Of a stretch of 64,000 bases of DNA, positions 12,701-24,964 are shown piece by piece. How positions within the stretch are numbered: the stretch's first letter is position 1; each line of letters opens with the position of its first letter. The notes below the pieces were generated by a model that saw nothing but the letters and a program-made list of their open reading frames with translations, had not been told where the DNA came from and ran no database searches. The DNA comes from Beta vulgaris subsp. vulgaris (Eukaryota; Streptophyta; Magnoliopsida; Caryophyllales; Amaranthaceae), in contig NC_079210.1 in NCBI RefSeq assembly GCF_026745355.1, positions 4,156,784 to 4,220,783 on the forward strand, given 5' to 3'. The translations under genes were made by a program, and so were the position numbers.

Positions 12701-13222
12701 TGGGGGGACAAGAAGTTGGAGGGTTTGGGAGAAGTTGAGCAAGTGCTGCGTCACTGCTCGTCTTCCTTGCGTTACTTGGAAATAGGTTATTGTGACAATC
12801 TAAGGAGTGTATGTGGAGGATTAGAGCATCTCACTTCCTTGGAGCGTTTAACTGTAAGAGGATGCCCTAATCTGAAGCTATCAGAAGAAGAAGAGAAAGA
12901 AGATGGTGATGGCATTAGCATGCCGTGGCGATCCTTTCGTCACTCCCTCCACTCCTTGTATTTGGAATTTCTTTCACAGCTGATGGAACTGCCTAATTGG
13001 ATACAGCACCTGACTGCTCTCAAAGAATTCACAATTGAGAGTTGCAAAGAACTGAATTCCTTTCCATCTTGGATGTCCAAACTCACCTCTCTCAGGAATC
13101 TTAAAATCTTTAACTGTTCAGAACGCCTCCATGAGAGATGCCAGAATACCACTGGCGAGGATTGGTCCTACATCAAACACATCCCTAAGATTACTATTAA
13201 TGACAAAGATGTAAGAAAATAA
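9765..13222 (+). CDS. CC-NB-LRR disease-resistance protein, with a one-base frameshift
   Basis: An intracellular immune receptor of the RGA-like coiled-coil class. The start chosen is ATG 9765 (MDIGSAMSVVQTLSAACSKL), because the frame upstream has no other ATG. The coiled-coil part holds an EDVID-type block (DAIYNADDLFDKF). The NB-ARC part follows: P-loop GIGGLGKT (10349), kinase-2 LLVLDDVW, RNBS-B GSWVLVTTRS, GLPL as GVPLAL, RNBS-D CFSYCALFPKDY and MHD (IHDLMHD). LRRs fill the rest to the TAA at 13220. At 10067-10068 the frame shifts: codons 1-101 are in one frame and the remaining 1,051 in another. One missing G in AAG-GTG-CGT would account for it. No other break is seen in 3.4 kb and no intron is needed. 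ATG 10115 could give a product without the CC domain. Whether the shift is real, rescued or an assembly error is unknown. The CC end resembles spinach and beet RGA/WOLF-type NLRs as I remember them. Confidence 0.85.
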
Positions 13223-14371
13223 ATATCCTGATTGGCTCTAACATTTTCATTGTAATGCTCCTTAAAATTGTAATTTAATTATGTATCTAATTTGTTATCT
13301 TCTCTACTTATATGGGATGGCAACCTGGCTTTCATTGAAGCACATTTATGATTATTATTACATATATCAACTTATTTATATTTGTTGTGCATAGTTCACT
13401 TCAGATCTGCTCTTTGTCAACTAAGACACATATGTAGTCTGTATATTACCTTGTCTTAGAGTATGAACAATTGAAATGAATGATACAAAATAACAGCTTT
13501 TATTTGCTCGTGAATAAATTTCCCATCCAAATTTGCAGCATAGCTGCTGTTTTTGTGTGTGAGGTCTGACTCATATTTAGTTTGAAGCTGCTTAATATCT
13601 CTAAGATTGGTCACAGGCTCACAGCAACATCAAGTACCTCATTCGGCGACGATGTACAATTTTTTACTTATTTAGTTACCAAATGTCATTCGGACCATTT
13701 CCTTTCGGGTACTCAAGAGTGAGTGCTTATAAGCATTTTCTTGCCAAAACCCAGAAGCAGTAATATACTTGCATAGCTCTACAAAACCGCAGGTTTACAT
13801 GTATACAGTTAGTTATTCATTAATTCAATTTCGAACAAAGAAGTTGCCTCTTCTAGATCTGTTTATGTCATTAATGTTGCACCTGTTTATTTCTGTTTAC
13901 CAAATGCGATGAAATGTGGACATTTGATATTATTGCCGGAGACTGTTTAATCTATTAGCCTCTGTCAAGAAAAATGTAATCTATCCACCACTTCTCATAT
14001 TCATATGGTATCTGATACAGATGACAGAAGGCAATGGCTTGCAACTGTTAATTTGTCTAATCCTTGAGCATTTAAGTTGATCAATTTACCCTTGTAACTA
14101 TTCAGGCTACCCCTGAGTATACATTTTCACATCTCTATGCATGACTCAAGGCGTAATTCGGATTAAAACTTCAGAACCTTGTTTTTGTGGTATCTCACTT
14201 GCCAATGAATCAATGATTATCAATTGGTACTTGGTTGTGCTAGGCTGCCAGCCATTGATCAGGTGATCCTCCACCTTATTCTTTTTTTAGCTCTTCATTT
14301 TTATGGTATCAATTTGCAGTAACTAGTTGTATATAATAGTTAGATGCAGATCATGTTGGTGAACCAGGAAA
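13223..14371. other. NLR 3' flank, no further gene seen
   Basis: AT-rich sequence after the NLR stop with no frame that continues the LRR region. The first few hundred bases probably include the 3' UTR. I see no terminal repeats or RNA-gene boxes. Confidence 0.4.
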
Positions 14372-15975
14372 ATTGATTCACTATACTTCATTTTGATAGG
14401 CATGAATCTATAACTTGTAAAAGCAGCAGAAGCCATAATCTACATATATAGGGAGTGCAGCTTGTTGGTTACACTCACTTGTCTCTCATAAGTCTTACAC
14501 CTTGTTAATCTCACTCCCACCACACATTGAAAATTGAAAGTGAAGAAATTCAATACAGTATCATCTTTCTTTTTTCACCTTTGTTGTGTATGTCAAATTT
14601 ATATCGGGTTTGAGTTGCTGCTACATATTATGTATAATTTTCACATTTATGGCTTAATTGCTTGATTGTTTTTCCTTGTGAATTTTGAAGCTTTTCTCTA
14701 TTTCTGTTGCTGAATGACAAATTAAATGGTATTACTACTTTTGACAGATTACTTTTATTGTAAGTTTGTATTGATTACACCATATATGACTCAAGGCCGA
14801 ATAATGGGGGCATCTAAGTTTGGATGCATATGAGTTGTTTTATATATTACGATGAAGAAATCCTTCTTAAACTATAAATTTGCAAATGTGACTTTAAATC
14901 CCTTATATGTGAATGTTTTGAAAAAAAATTACCGTCGCGTTAGCCGCAATCAGTTCCATACATTCGTTACAAGCCGCTTTTGCGATCACGACCATATCAG
15001 CTTTTTCTTCTATGTGTCAGAGCCTTCACATGTATTCACAGTTCAGCTCATCCATAATTCCCTTTAAACCCTTAGAGACAAAAAAGAGAAAGAAAAAAGT
15101 GTGTTAGTATCACCAATCCTATAACAGAACTTGTTGTGTAAAAGTTTTTATAAGAGCGTAAAGATTATACATTACAATGGAACAATAAAGATTTTCAAAT
15201 CACCTGAGCTCAAGGGTAAAATCAGATAAGAGTAGAGTAGGAAATGAATTGTAATTAGATTGAAAGAATTTTCATGTCAATAATAGCTATACCGCTTTAT
15301 CCTCAAACAGTTAATTAGATTAAAAGAATTTTCATGTCAATATCAATAGCTATATCGCTGGAGAACAAGGAAGTCTTCAAGTCAATAAAGATACAACATA
15401 ACACCATCACAACAATGAACAAATGCAGGTCGTACAATCACAAACTTTTTTTCAGGGGCAGATTGATTCGGACAGTAATACTCTTGAGCCAAGTACTGAC
15501 CACAGCCTCACCACGATATGGCTATTGGTCGACAGGAGCAAGACGTGAAAGATATGTTCGGGGTTAGGAAGGAGTGAACGACGATTGATCTACATTTCGA
15601 CTTTTCCTCTTAGGTGCCACTTGTACATATATAAGAAAAAACACCTAGACTCACTAATTGCTACACCAGTTACCTACTTTCAAACATAGCGCTTAACCAT
15701 TACAGCCTCACAGGTTCCTTTCTCAGACACAACTCCCAAAGCCAAGTTTGCTCATCTTACTGATGACTTGGTGAGCTGCAGTTCACCTAGGCAATAGCAA
15801 ATTTTCGTCTAACTTAAAGAGTTCTTATTGTTCACATCTGAAAAGCCGAAACAAGCGCAATCACATGTAATTAAAAGCATAATTCTGATGAACATATCAA
15901 CCCCCAAAAATTGCATAATTCATACAGTTCACTGTAGAATTGATAAACTACTTGTTACATACTTTTAGTGTGAAC
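14372..15975 (+). repeat. Direct repeat copy B, downstream of the NLR gene
   Basis: This is the partner of 7995-9160 in the same orientation, 6.4 kb away, with the NLR between them. It carries about 345 bp (15555-15905) that copy A lacks. That segment includes a short open stretch reading VPFSDTTPKAKFAHLTDDLV that I cannot assign. Confidence 0.8.
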
Positions 15976-16248
15976 AATTAACTTGCCAAATTGTTTCGTG
16001 AGAACAACGTTTATGTATAATTTACAGAATGCAGAAAAAAAAAAAATTAACAGACACTAGCTGAGCTCAGTCATACTCATATATACAATTGTACGAAGAG
16101 CTAAGCTGCCTCTATTTTACAAGCAGTATTAGATTACTTGGTGTGCGAGGCTCCAAAATGACGGTATACATGATTTAATTGCATGCAGCTTGAGCCCAAG
16201 ACATTGAAGCAATTATCCACTCACTGAGATGACACAAATCACAAATGT

Positions 16249-19200
16249 CTATGATCTCTGTATCAAAGTCTGAGCATGATCATCCAACTCTGAATATACT
16301 ACATCGCTGCAAACATTGACACTGGAATCCAGGTAGTTTGTTTTGGCATTATCAAGGGTGAAACCATGTATCATGGGCAAAGCCAACCCTTTCCAGAGTC
16401 GTGCATTGGCATATGGCACGAAAACTGTTTCAATCACTGTCCGTATAACAGGCTGCAAACAAACAAAATTGTGTTGAGAGTCTCAAATGCAGACTAAACT
16501 TTAAACATCTTAGCTTGAAAAACATGCAAGGATGGATACCCAAATCTCTAATCAAATTTTAAAGAGGCCCTAGACTAGAAGCATAGAAGATTTCAAGGTG
16601 ACTAACACAACATATTATCAAATATCAATATTCAGTATTGCGAAAAATCTCCATCTATAAGATGACACAATTTTTTATTTTAATTTATACGCACAAAAGA
16701 AAAGTCTTTGACGTCTGAGATCCTTCAGAAACTATAAGCTAGCTGGATACATAGGATGAACCAGTCGAATATAGGCCAATTTTTTTTTAAAGGTCAGCAT
16801 CTCTGCTAGTTATCTGTTCAATAACTAACCGGATGCAATTGAATAATCACTGAATAGCCTTTTTACTTCAGGTTCATGTGATATGCGCACAAGTTTAATG
16901 CCCTGTTCAACTACAGATAAATGGAGATGCAAGTTCACAAGCAAACAAATGAAAAGGGGAGATCCAAAAAGGTACAGAAAGAGGGGGGGGGGGCTCAGGA
17001 ATAGAGAGAAGGGGTTTACAGATTTATCTGACATGGAACCTTCACAAACAAGAAATACACTACGTACGAATCCCACAACTGGCAAATTTGGTGGAGAGCA
17101 ACAGGTAATGTAAGTAGCCCAAACCACTTGATCCTTAGTAGGAAAGATGTTTCAAAAATAGAATTCAGATATGAAGATCCTAATTGTCATTAGTTCACAC
17201 ATTCTTTATCCTGAATGACTACAAATAAATGCACATCTATTAAAATGCTTGATAGCAGTATATAAAAATAATTAATACATCAAAAAATGGCAACTTCTAG
17301 AATACTGCAAACAGAAGTCGAATCGCATTACCTGGATCAAGAACATCTTCAAGTTACCAATCTTGCTCCATTTTAACGTCATTTGGAAATCATCCAATTT
17401 TACCTTTCCCCCAAGATTATTACCTCTTATTGCCACAGAGCCAGAAGCATGAATTTCCTGAGAAATATACATGCAGCCAACAACATAACTCATGTGAAGA
17501 AGAGAGCCAGCTTCAGCAAGTCATATAAAACCAGTTCAGGCAACGAGTACAGATTAAATCACTCAACAACGTGATCTTTAAGCTTGGTGCTTATGACCAG
17601 CCATGCCAATAAAGGATCCACAAAATTGTGCAACACAACAAACAGATGTTATGAAGCACAAAACAGAACATATTAAACCTCAAGTATTTTGGTTTGTAAG
17701 GTAAAACTTTTAAGTCTGAGGTTGAATTCAATAAGCGACAACCCAGAATCAAGGATTACGTAACTTTTGCAAAATACTGTCAGATTCGACAACATTGACC
17801 CACGATCCTTTTAGTCACAGATCCATGAGACCCTTTTCTATGAGTAGTACTTCATCAAGGTTTGGAAGTATGGGAGCTAAGAATAATTTATTGCAGTTCT
17901 TTTTTTTTGAGCTCTTCTTCCTTGTTTGGAGACGGGGATAGTGGTTCTAGGAGATTTTGTTATGCGTCAACAATAATCTTTACAACGTTGATTCGAGCAT
18001 AAATCATGAAAGGGAACAGAAAACAGAAAAGGGGGTTTCAATAGATTGCCCACCCGCACCATTCCCATGAAATGCCCATCATTAATAATGTTTTGTTTAC
18101 TTGCCCGCAAGCATCCAAAAGGGAAAAAGGAAAATCGACACAGACTATGGTGAATAAATTATGTGATCCTTGTGTCCAAGTTAAAATGTTCACTTTGGAA
18201 TTTGTTGTCTCACAGCTATATATCACAGACCCAAATATCAAAATTTGCCCAACAGTGTCCTAAAACTGGACACGGCTATGTGGACACAACAATCATAAAC
18301 CATCCTGATATTAATATACTTTTGTATGTGCTTTGCAAGAATAAAATGCATATGCACACATTTCAAGTTGGCTTGTTTGCTACATCTTGTTAAATTTATG
18401 ATCTCAAACCATGAATGATTACATATCATATAACATTCTCTTTGGTTTCCCCCTCGTTTTACAATTTTTCACAATTACATGTGGTTCAAGATACCTGAGG
18501 TGTCTAGACGAAGAATAAAATGTAGTATTCGATACCCGAGTCAGATTGTTGAGTGCTCGACACATGCACGTACGACTAATGGAGACTAAATGAAGAGTGA
18601 GGGTAACATTGCACAAATGAAGCAAAAAATACACTGATTCAATCTATGATACTATTCAAAACTCGAAAAATATAACTGCAATCGAACAAAAAAAATATTA
18701 TAAATATAATTGTCACTTTCTAGTTTCTGCCTTGTAACCTAACCTCTCGTGTGAGCAGGCATCACAATAATTAGCAGAACCCAACTCTTAATGTCTTAAA
18801 CACTTCTACATGCACCTCATAATGCCATCTTTTCATCCCTCAGAAATTCATTGACTAAAATGATCATCAATCTACTTAAAATTTGACACCTCAATTAAAG
18901 CTTGACTTCTGCTCGTTCTGGTGCATGCCTCAAATCAGTGCCAGACACATTTAGACAGGGGAACTATTAATTGTCAGCATTGATAGCATCCACTTCAAAA
19001 AAAAAAAAGAGAGTTAACTAGAAATAATTAGTAAGCTAACGCTTATGGTTGTGACTTCCAATACTTTTGGGTTATAGTACCCACCATATGCAGCTCTACC
19101 ATTAGCATAAGCCCAAAGATTATAATGACTAAGTGATAGTTCGCGTCAACTCAAAAGGAAGGGGGGGGGGGGTGCAGGAGTGTTGCATCCATCTCAAATA

Positions 19201-22200
19201 ATAGTGCACTGCTAAGACAGGAGCATTCCAGCTGATTCTGACACTTCAGCTCAGTTTAGATAAAAGATCTAGTTTTTTTGTTTTTGTAAAAGATATGGCT
19301 CTGCTTTGCTGTGACCTTTAATAAATCAGGTCCACTTCCCTAACACACCTACACTCTCATCTAGTACTGACTATTGATGACAACTGCCAGATCACTTAAA
19401 GTGTAACTGAACTCTTATTTGGATCCAACTTTTAAGAATTATCCTCCATTGCCCACAAGACTCTGCCTCTAACAAAAAACTACCCTCAAAAGATCTACAA
19501 GTACTAACCATTCCATCTCCACCCCCCCCCCCTCCCAACTTCCAACACAATCTCTTCCAGGTTCTGGCTCCCAACACAAACAAAATGCTTAGGCATCAAT
19601 TAGCTAAAAGAACCTCACTCCGTCTCTAACAACTATCATATACTAATCAATTAATAATGACTACTAACATCTAAACCAAAGCAATAACCATAGTGCCTGC
19701 CGGTATCAATTATTGCCCCCTTTTGAATTTTTAAGCTCCATAAGATACAATATATACTTCAAGAAAAGGCCAGAGTAGGTAATGATAGCTGTGCTTAAGC
19801 ATTATGTTAGCAGTATCATCATGGTTACCCGACTCTGTAGCTAAAAATACAATTTAAAGTAATAGGTCATGCACCAGCAATCATTAAGCATTATCTACTT
19901 GACATAAAGGAAAGACTAAAGAATTTAACTCAAAAAACATAAAACATCAACTGATCAGTCTACAAGCCCAAGTTAGAATACTAACCAGGAAAATGCATGC
20001 AACTGGTATTATTTGCCCACCTTCTAAGACATCAATTATTAAGTCCACGTTAGCAGTAATGTCAATGTTTTGGCGGGAAATCTTCAGGACTGGAGGAGAA
20101 GCAAGAGACACATTCAAATTCATATCATCTTTCGGGTACTTCTTATAAAGCTGAGGAATGATAAACCTCCAACCCTTCGTGTTCAGGAGAGCCTGATCTG
20201 GTATTTTATCCACAATCCATTGCAAGTAACCTGCCTGACCACAAATAATCATCTGATAAACTTGATGAGGCAACTAAGTAATTTTGATTTTTGAATCACA
20301 AGACTGCCTCTAACCTGTTCAAAACCTTTACATGCTATATAATCACACATAAAATGACGAACTTACCTTAATTGAAGGTAGGAATATATTTATAAACTTA
20401 AAAAAGAAATAGCAGGAATATCTCTTTTTTTCTTTTGATCAAATTGTCCTTGACGTGGAAAGGGGAATCATCGAATCGTACTAATTTTAAGTAATCTACT
20501 TTTTCCCGTCGTTTAGAATTTGAAATTCATAATCTAAACTTCTAAATTGAGATGTTTTAAATCCATAAATATATTGACAAAAATTTCCTTTGCATACGAA
20601 ATATGTTGTCATTATTGTCTTCATGGTGGCCACAAAATCTGGCATAATGTAGAAGATTTCCTTGCTTTCATTTATTATGACTCAAGCCACATCAAAAACA
20701 TCAAGGCTTAGTAAATAATACACATTAGATGTACAAGATGGACACTATTTGATCTTTATATGCATAGCCAATCTACCGACAGAAAACAAATGCCACACGC
20801 TCACTTTTATGTTTTTACCCCATCCCATCCTCTCCCTTGGAAACACAGGAGATTCGCGATTCCTCTCTCGCATTTCACTACCGTGGCCATTACTATTACG
20901 ACAGATTTTTCAACAGTCCGGGACTTCCAAAGCTGTATATTGGCAAACAAAGAATTCAAGTTGCTACATAACTATTGTTAACTACCCAGTGGCATTTTTC
21001 ACTGGGATTAAAGTGAGCTCCATCATGGAAATAGCTAAAACATCTTCAGAACCCAAACTTATATCGATATACAACTTCAGAATAACAGATAGCTACTATG
21101 TCCAATGTTTCTTGTGTCTACTTCTATATTTTATGAATTTATCACAGACAGTTCATTTATTAAATCCTATCCTACAGTTCCCTGCAGTGGGAAGAACAAA
21201 AAGCTCTTGCTGAAGGAGGCATAAGAGGAGGCATCAACCATTGTTGACAGCTTATATGCAAAATTGAGAAACCAACAAAGAAGCCATGGTACTGATTCAA
21301 TCTATCGATAGAAACAACATAACTTCCAGAGCGCGAAAAAAAAACCTTAATGATTGGGAATTGTTCTTCAATAATGGAAGTTCTCTTTGTTGAGGCAAAA
21401 TTTAGATATGTATGATGTGTAATCATTGTTATTGATATTTATAGACAACCCAGAGCAATTTGATTATATATTAATTAATGATGATGATATGTAGAAACTC
21501 ATGTAAACATATACAGGTTGTGCTCACTTGTTTTGCTTTCTTACTGTTTTCATGTTATAATTTCAGCTCCAGGCTGGAAAGTCACACGATTTTCATTGTT
21601 AGCTCCAGTAAGAAATGAAAAGAGAAAATAAAGGCAGAATACTTTTAAGCTATCTAAATTTGAGCTTACCTCAAAGTACAAGGTGGATGCTGAGTGAAAA
21701 ACAGATTCATCTATTGAAATTCCTATCATTTTTGATGAATCACGACAAGATAAAGCTTGCAAATGCTCCTCATATAAATTCAATTTTCTCTTTTGATCTC
21801 TTGAGGAGTATAGATCCTTTCTATGAAATAAAAGGTCCCTGTAGAATCCATATTTCCATGCCTGATCTCTTCGACTGAATAAACCATCGATCTCAAATCC
21901 AATTGAAGAATTACTCAGTGAAATACCATTTACAAAAGTGACGTTTAAGGACGCAATATCATCAACTGGCATCTGTTTGGGTAAGCTCTCAAGGAACGAA
22001 GCAAGCTTCAAAATTGCTCCTTCAAGATTCTTAGTGATAGCTTCCTCCACTGCAGACTCAATTTTTTCAGCAAAAACATCTACAATCCTAATGAGAATAC
22101 AGAAGAAGTGAGAATTTAATATTTATCAGTGAACAACATATTAGATTTTGATCCAATTATTTTGTTCAGAATAAATCATATGATCCTTTGCTGGTATGAG

Positions 22201-24013
22201 AAAATAAAGCCAAAACGTCTGCTAAATATGTCACCCAAAGAAGTTAAGAGACGAATACCCTTGATAAAGCCAGGATGCTCCCCCGTCCAATTCAATAGAC
22301 AGATCTCCAACAAAGCAACCACATTCAATGAGAGATAGTTTCAGCCTTCCTTCTTGGATTTCCAAATACAAAGTGAGGCCCACTTGCATTCCTTGAACCT
22401 TTTAAACAGAAATTATAAGAATTTATCAACATCAGCATAGATAATTGACCTACTATTAGTTAGTTTACATCTAGTCATTTTCCCCAGCGCCTCTAATACC
22501 ATCAGCATTACCCACCCCGATATGATTAAAATGAGGCTGTTTCCTTCATGCCTTTCATTTGGAATGCGATTGATTAGTTTACCAATAATGCCTCTCACAA
22601 TAATTAACTACTAGAGGACACATCGGTGCAACATTGAATTTAGGTCACTGTAACCCAAAGCCCGAAATATTACCAATATTTCACTCTTCCACTACATTCA
22701 TCATATATCCAAAATCCTTATGGAAGTTATATACATCTCTACTTCCCGAACTCTGCCTTCCAAGACAGGACCCACACAGTGCATAACTACTCCCTCCGCT
22801 TTTTTATTTGCTACATTGTTTTTGCACGGTTTTTACCCCTTAATATCTCTTGATCCATTTGAGTAGAAATTTGATATTATGAATCTACACATAGAGACGA
22901 ATCTAACAAGGCCACACACGACTATATTTTTACTTACACAAAATCAAAATAATTGGTCAAAGTTGATAGTTTGATTTCCCAAAATAGAAATGTAGCAAAT
23001 AGAAAAAAGCGGAGGGAGTGTTTGTCAGATAATGGAAGTACTCTTTATGGCTCTATTTACTTGCTACATTTTTAATAAAAAGTAATTTCATTTTACTTGC
23101 TACATTTTTCATAAAAGGTAGTTTCATTTTACTTGCTACATTTTTTTATTTGGTAACCATAGCCCACTAAAAAGTACCAATACTCCTACTTATTTTTGCC
23201 ATCTTCCTGACCTATAAGTCTAATTCCATGTATTTGTCATTTTCCCATAAAATTATGGTCTTCACCACACCTTTTATTGTTTCCTAAAATGTAGCTTGTA
23301 AATGTAACCGTAGGTAGTATTACATGAACTAGCAAGGCAGCAACACCCACCAATACTTTCACCAAAATTCAAGTCCAAGCAACTACTCCCTCCGTCTTTT
23401 TTAAGTTGCTATATTTACTTTTGTACAATTGTCAAGGGAACATGTGGGGACAATTGAAAAGTAGTGCAATGAAGACAAAAATAAGGTTATATTGGTAAAT
23501 AATATATGGGTACAGGGATAGGAGTTAGCTCAAGTAGATAAAACGCTCCCCCTTGGCCCTTGAGGTTAGGGGTTCGATCCTTACTCTCAGCATTATGTTG
23601 GTATTTCTTGTGCATGCTATGCATGCCTTACCCGCCAATGTGTTGGTGTTTCCTACAGGCTAGTAACCTTGTAGGGGTTAGTCTTTGGGCTAACTTAATT
23701 TCCTAATATATATATATATATATATATATATAGGCAGGATCACATGAGAATGCTCCTTACATGAGAAATGAGAATAAATCTCAACCACACGATTGGTTTA
23801 GAGTTACAACACTTATTCATTAGAGTTATATCCCTTAAAAAATTTTGAATTAAAAAAAAAAAAAAAAAATTTGAATTTTTTTTTTCAAATATTTTGTTTT
23901 TGGAGTTACATCACTTTTTCATTAGAGTTATATTACTTATTCATAAGAGTTATAGCGTGTAAAATTCATTCTCATTTCTCATATAAGTATGCATTCTCAT
24001 ATGAACTCACTTC

Positions 24014-24077
<64 letters not shown>

Positions 24078-24964
24078 TTCTTCCGTTTTTTTAGATGTTA
24101 CACTTTTCAAATCACGGACTCCTAGGTAAATTTTGGAGGGGAGAGAGATAGAGAGAATGAAAAACAAAAGGGCCCATGTGAACATGTGATAGGAGAGAGA
24201 TAGAGAAAAGTTATTACCCAAAATAAAAGTGTAACATATAATTTAAAATTTCTTAAAATAGAAAGTGTAACATCTAAAAAACGGAGGAAATATATATATA
24301 TATGGGTACAACATACTAAAAATAGAAATGTTTAGCAAATGTAGCAAGTTAATTGAGACATCCAAAAATGGCAAAATGTAGCAACTAAATAAAGACAGAG
24401 GGAGTAACAAAATTTACAACTAAAAAAGTAAAAAATCTACAATTCAATTACTACAAGTCTACCACAAAACCAGCTAATCTTCCGAATTCCGAAACCGGCA
24501 TAACAAAAACACAGTACCTGAATAGAAGCAACCCCATGATCAGAAAACTGAAACGGAAATAACCAACCAGCAGCATAAGAGTAATACCAATCCAAGCTCA
24601 TATTAGCAGTAGCACCGGACACGATAAACGCGACACCGGAATCACCAGGCGTAACATAAGAATCAGAAACCCTAATTTGGTGAAGAGAAATATTAGACAA
24701 TTCAACAAATACATTACCAATAAACGGAATTTGGACTGATTGATCAATGTAGGGGATATGTAGAGGTGTAAGAGTAGAAATTGCTTTAGAAATCAGCAAA
24801 TCTTTGAGGAAATTTAAACCATTTTTCGAGATTAAGAATGAGATGAAGGAAGATTCGCCGATATCGGAAGCGGCGGAAACGACGGCGTATGGTGGTCGGT
24901 GGTGGTGGTGGAGGAGGAGAGAGAATGAGAGGAGGAAGAGGAGAGAGAGTGGTGTGGGTTTCAT
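16249..24964 (-). CDS. LBP/BPI-family secreted lipid-binding protein (LBR1-like)
   Basis: Six exons on the minus strand: 24518-24964, 22259-22398, 21670-22087, 19986-20234, 17332-17457 and 16249-16452, all with GT/AG borders. The joined frame is 1,584 bases (527 residues and TAG). ATG 24964 is chosen because it opens a signal peptide (MKPTPLSLLFLLSFSLLL). The two BPI folds carry plant-type signatures: DSYVTPGDSGVAFIVSGATA, VQGMQVGLTLYLEIQEG, GGASWLYQG, YLQWIVDKIPDQALLNT, WRFIIPQLYKKYP, GNNLGGKVKLDDF, LPMIHGFTL and a final NVCSDV block. The Arabidopsis relatives LBR-1 and LBR-2 bind lipopolysaccharide, so an extracellular lipid or LPS-binding role is likely but not shown here. About 45 residues between GLF and MIGIS look longer than in the Arabidopsis protein. 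Introns 1 and 4 are enlarged by repeats. Family call very sure, borders good, function inferred. Confidence 0.93.
19161..19172. repeat. Homopolymer G run in LBP/BPI intron 4
   Basis: A 12-base G run sits in intron 4. A C run of about ten bases lies at 19521-19530 and another G run of about eleven bases at 16983-16993 in intron 5. They are mutation-prone tracts with no visible function. Confidence 0.7.
22790..23018. mobile_element. Stowaway-type MITE in LBP/BPI intron 1
   Basis: A 229-bp element with ends CTCCCTCCGC and GCGGAGGGAG. Its inner terminal sequence TTTTTTATTTGCTACATTG is mirrored at the right end (ATGTAGCAAATAGAAAAAA). The left flank is TA and the right flank has decayed to TG. Confidence 0.8.
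23056..23146. repeat. 36-bp tandem repeat, about 2.5 copies
   Basis: Units beginning TTTACTTGCTACATTTTT start at 23056, 23092 and 23128. The motif TTGCTACATT also occurs in the neighbouring MITEs, so the array may have grown from a MITE end. Confidence 0.75.
23514..23720 (+). mobile_element. tRNA-derived SINE
   Basis: An internal RNA polymerase III promoter is visible: an A-box-like TAGCTCAAGTAG at 23525-23536 and a perfect B box GGTTCGATCC at 23570-23579. The whole insertion is bordered by a 13-bp direct duplication, ATATATGGGTACA, at 23501-23513 and 24298-24310. Its TA-rich 3' tail then served as target for two more MITEs. Confidence 0.8.
23733..24012. mobile_element. MITE inside the SINE tail
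   Basis: Inverted ends of about 40 bp, TCACATGAGAATGCTCCTTA and, on the other strand, TCATATGAGAATGCATACTT. Both are followed by ATGAGAAATGAGAAT. It sits between two TA repeats (about 23705-23732 and 24013-24076). Confidence 0.75.
24077..24289. mobile_element. Second Stowaway-type MITE inside the SINE tail
   Basis: The ends CTTCTTCCGTTTTTTTAGAT and, inverted at the right, TTCCTCCGTTTTTTAGATG match, with GTTACACTTT and AAAGTGTAAC inside them. It is flanked by TA repeats. Confidence 0.75.

Larger units (their letters stand above)
23386..24404. mobile_element. Stowaway-type MITE split by a later insertion
   Basis: The left end CTCCCTCCGTCTTTTTTAAG (23386) and the right end CTAAATAAAGACAGAGGGAG (24404) are inverted copies, and both outer flanks are TA. 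The element is interrupted between 23513 and 24298 by a SINE with its own target duplication. Without the insert the MITE would be about 225 bp. Confidence 0.8.

Noticed and set aside
16825..17127. Open minus-strand frame of 100 codons inside the last LBP/BPI intron, considered as an extra exon
   Set aside because: The flanking exons join directly in frame (FLIQ to PVIRT), matching the family; the extra frame has no family similarity and includes a G-run tract.
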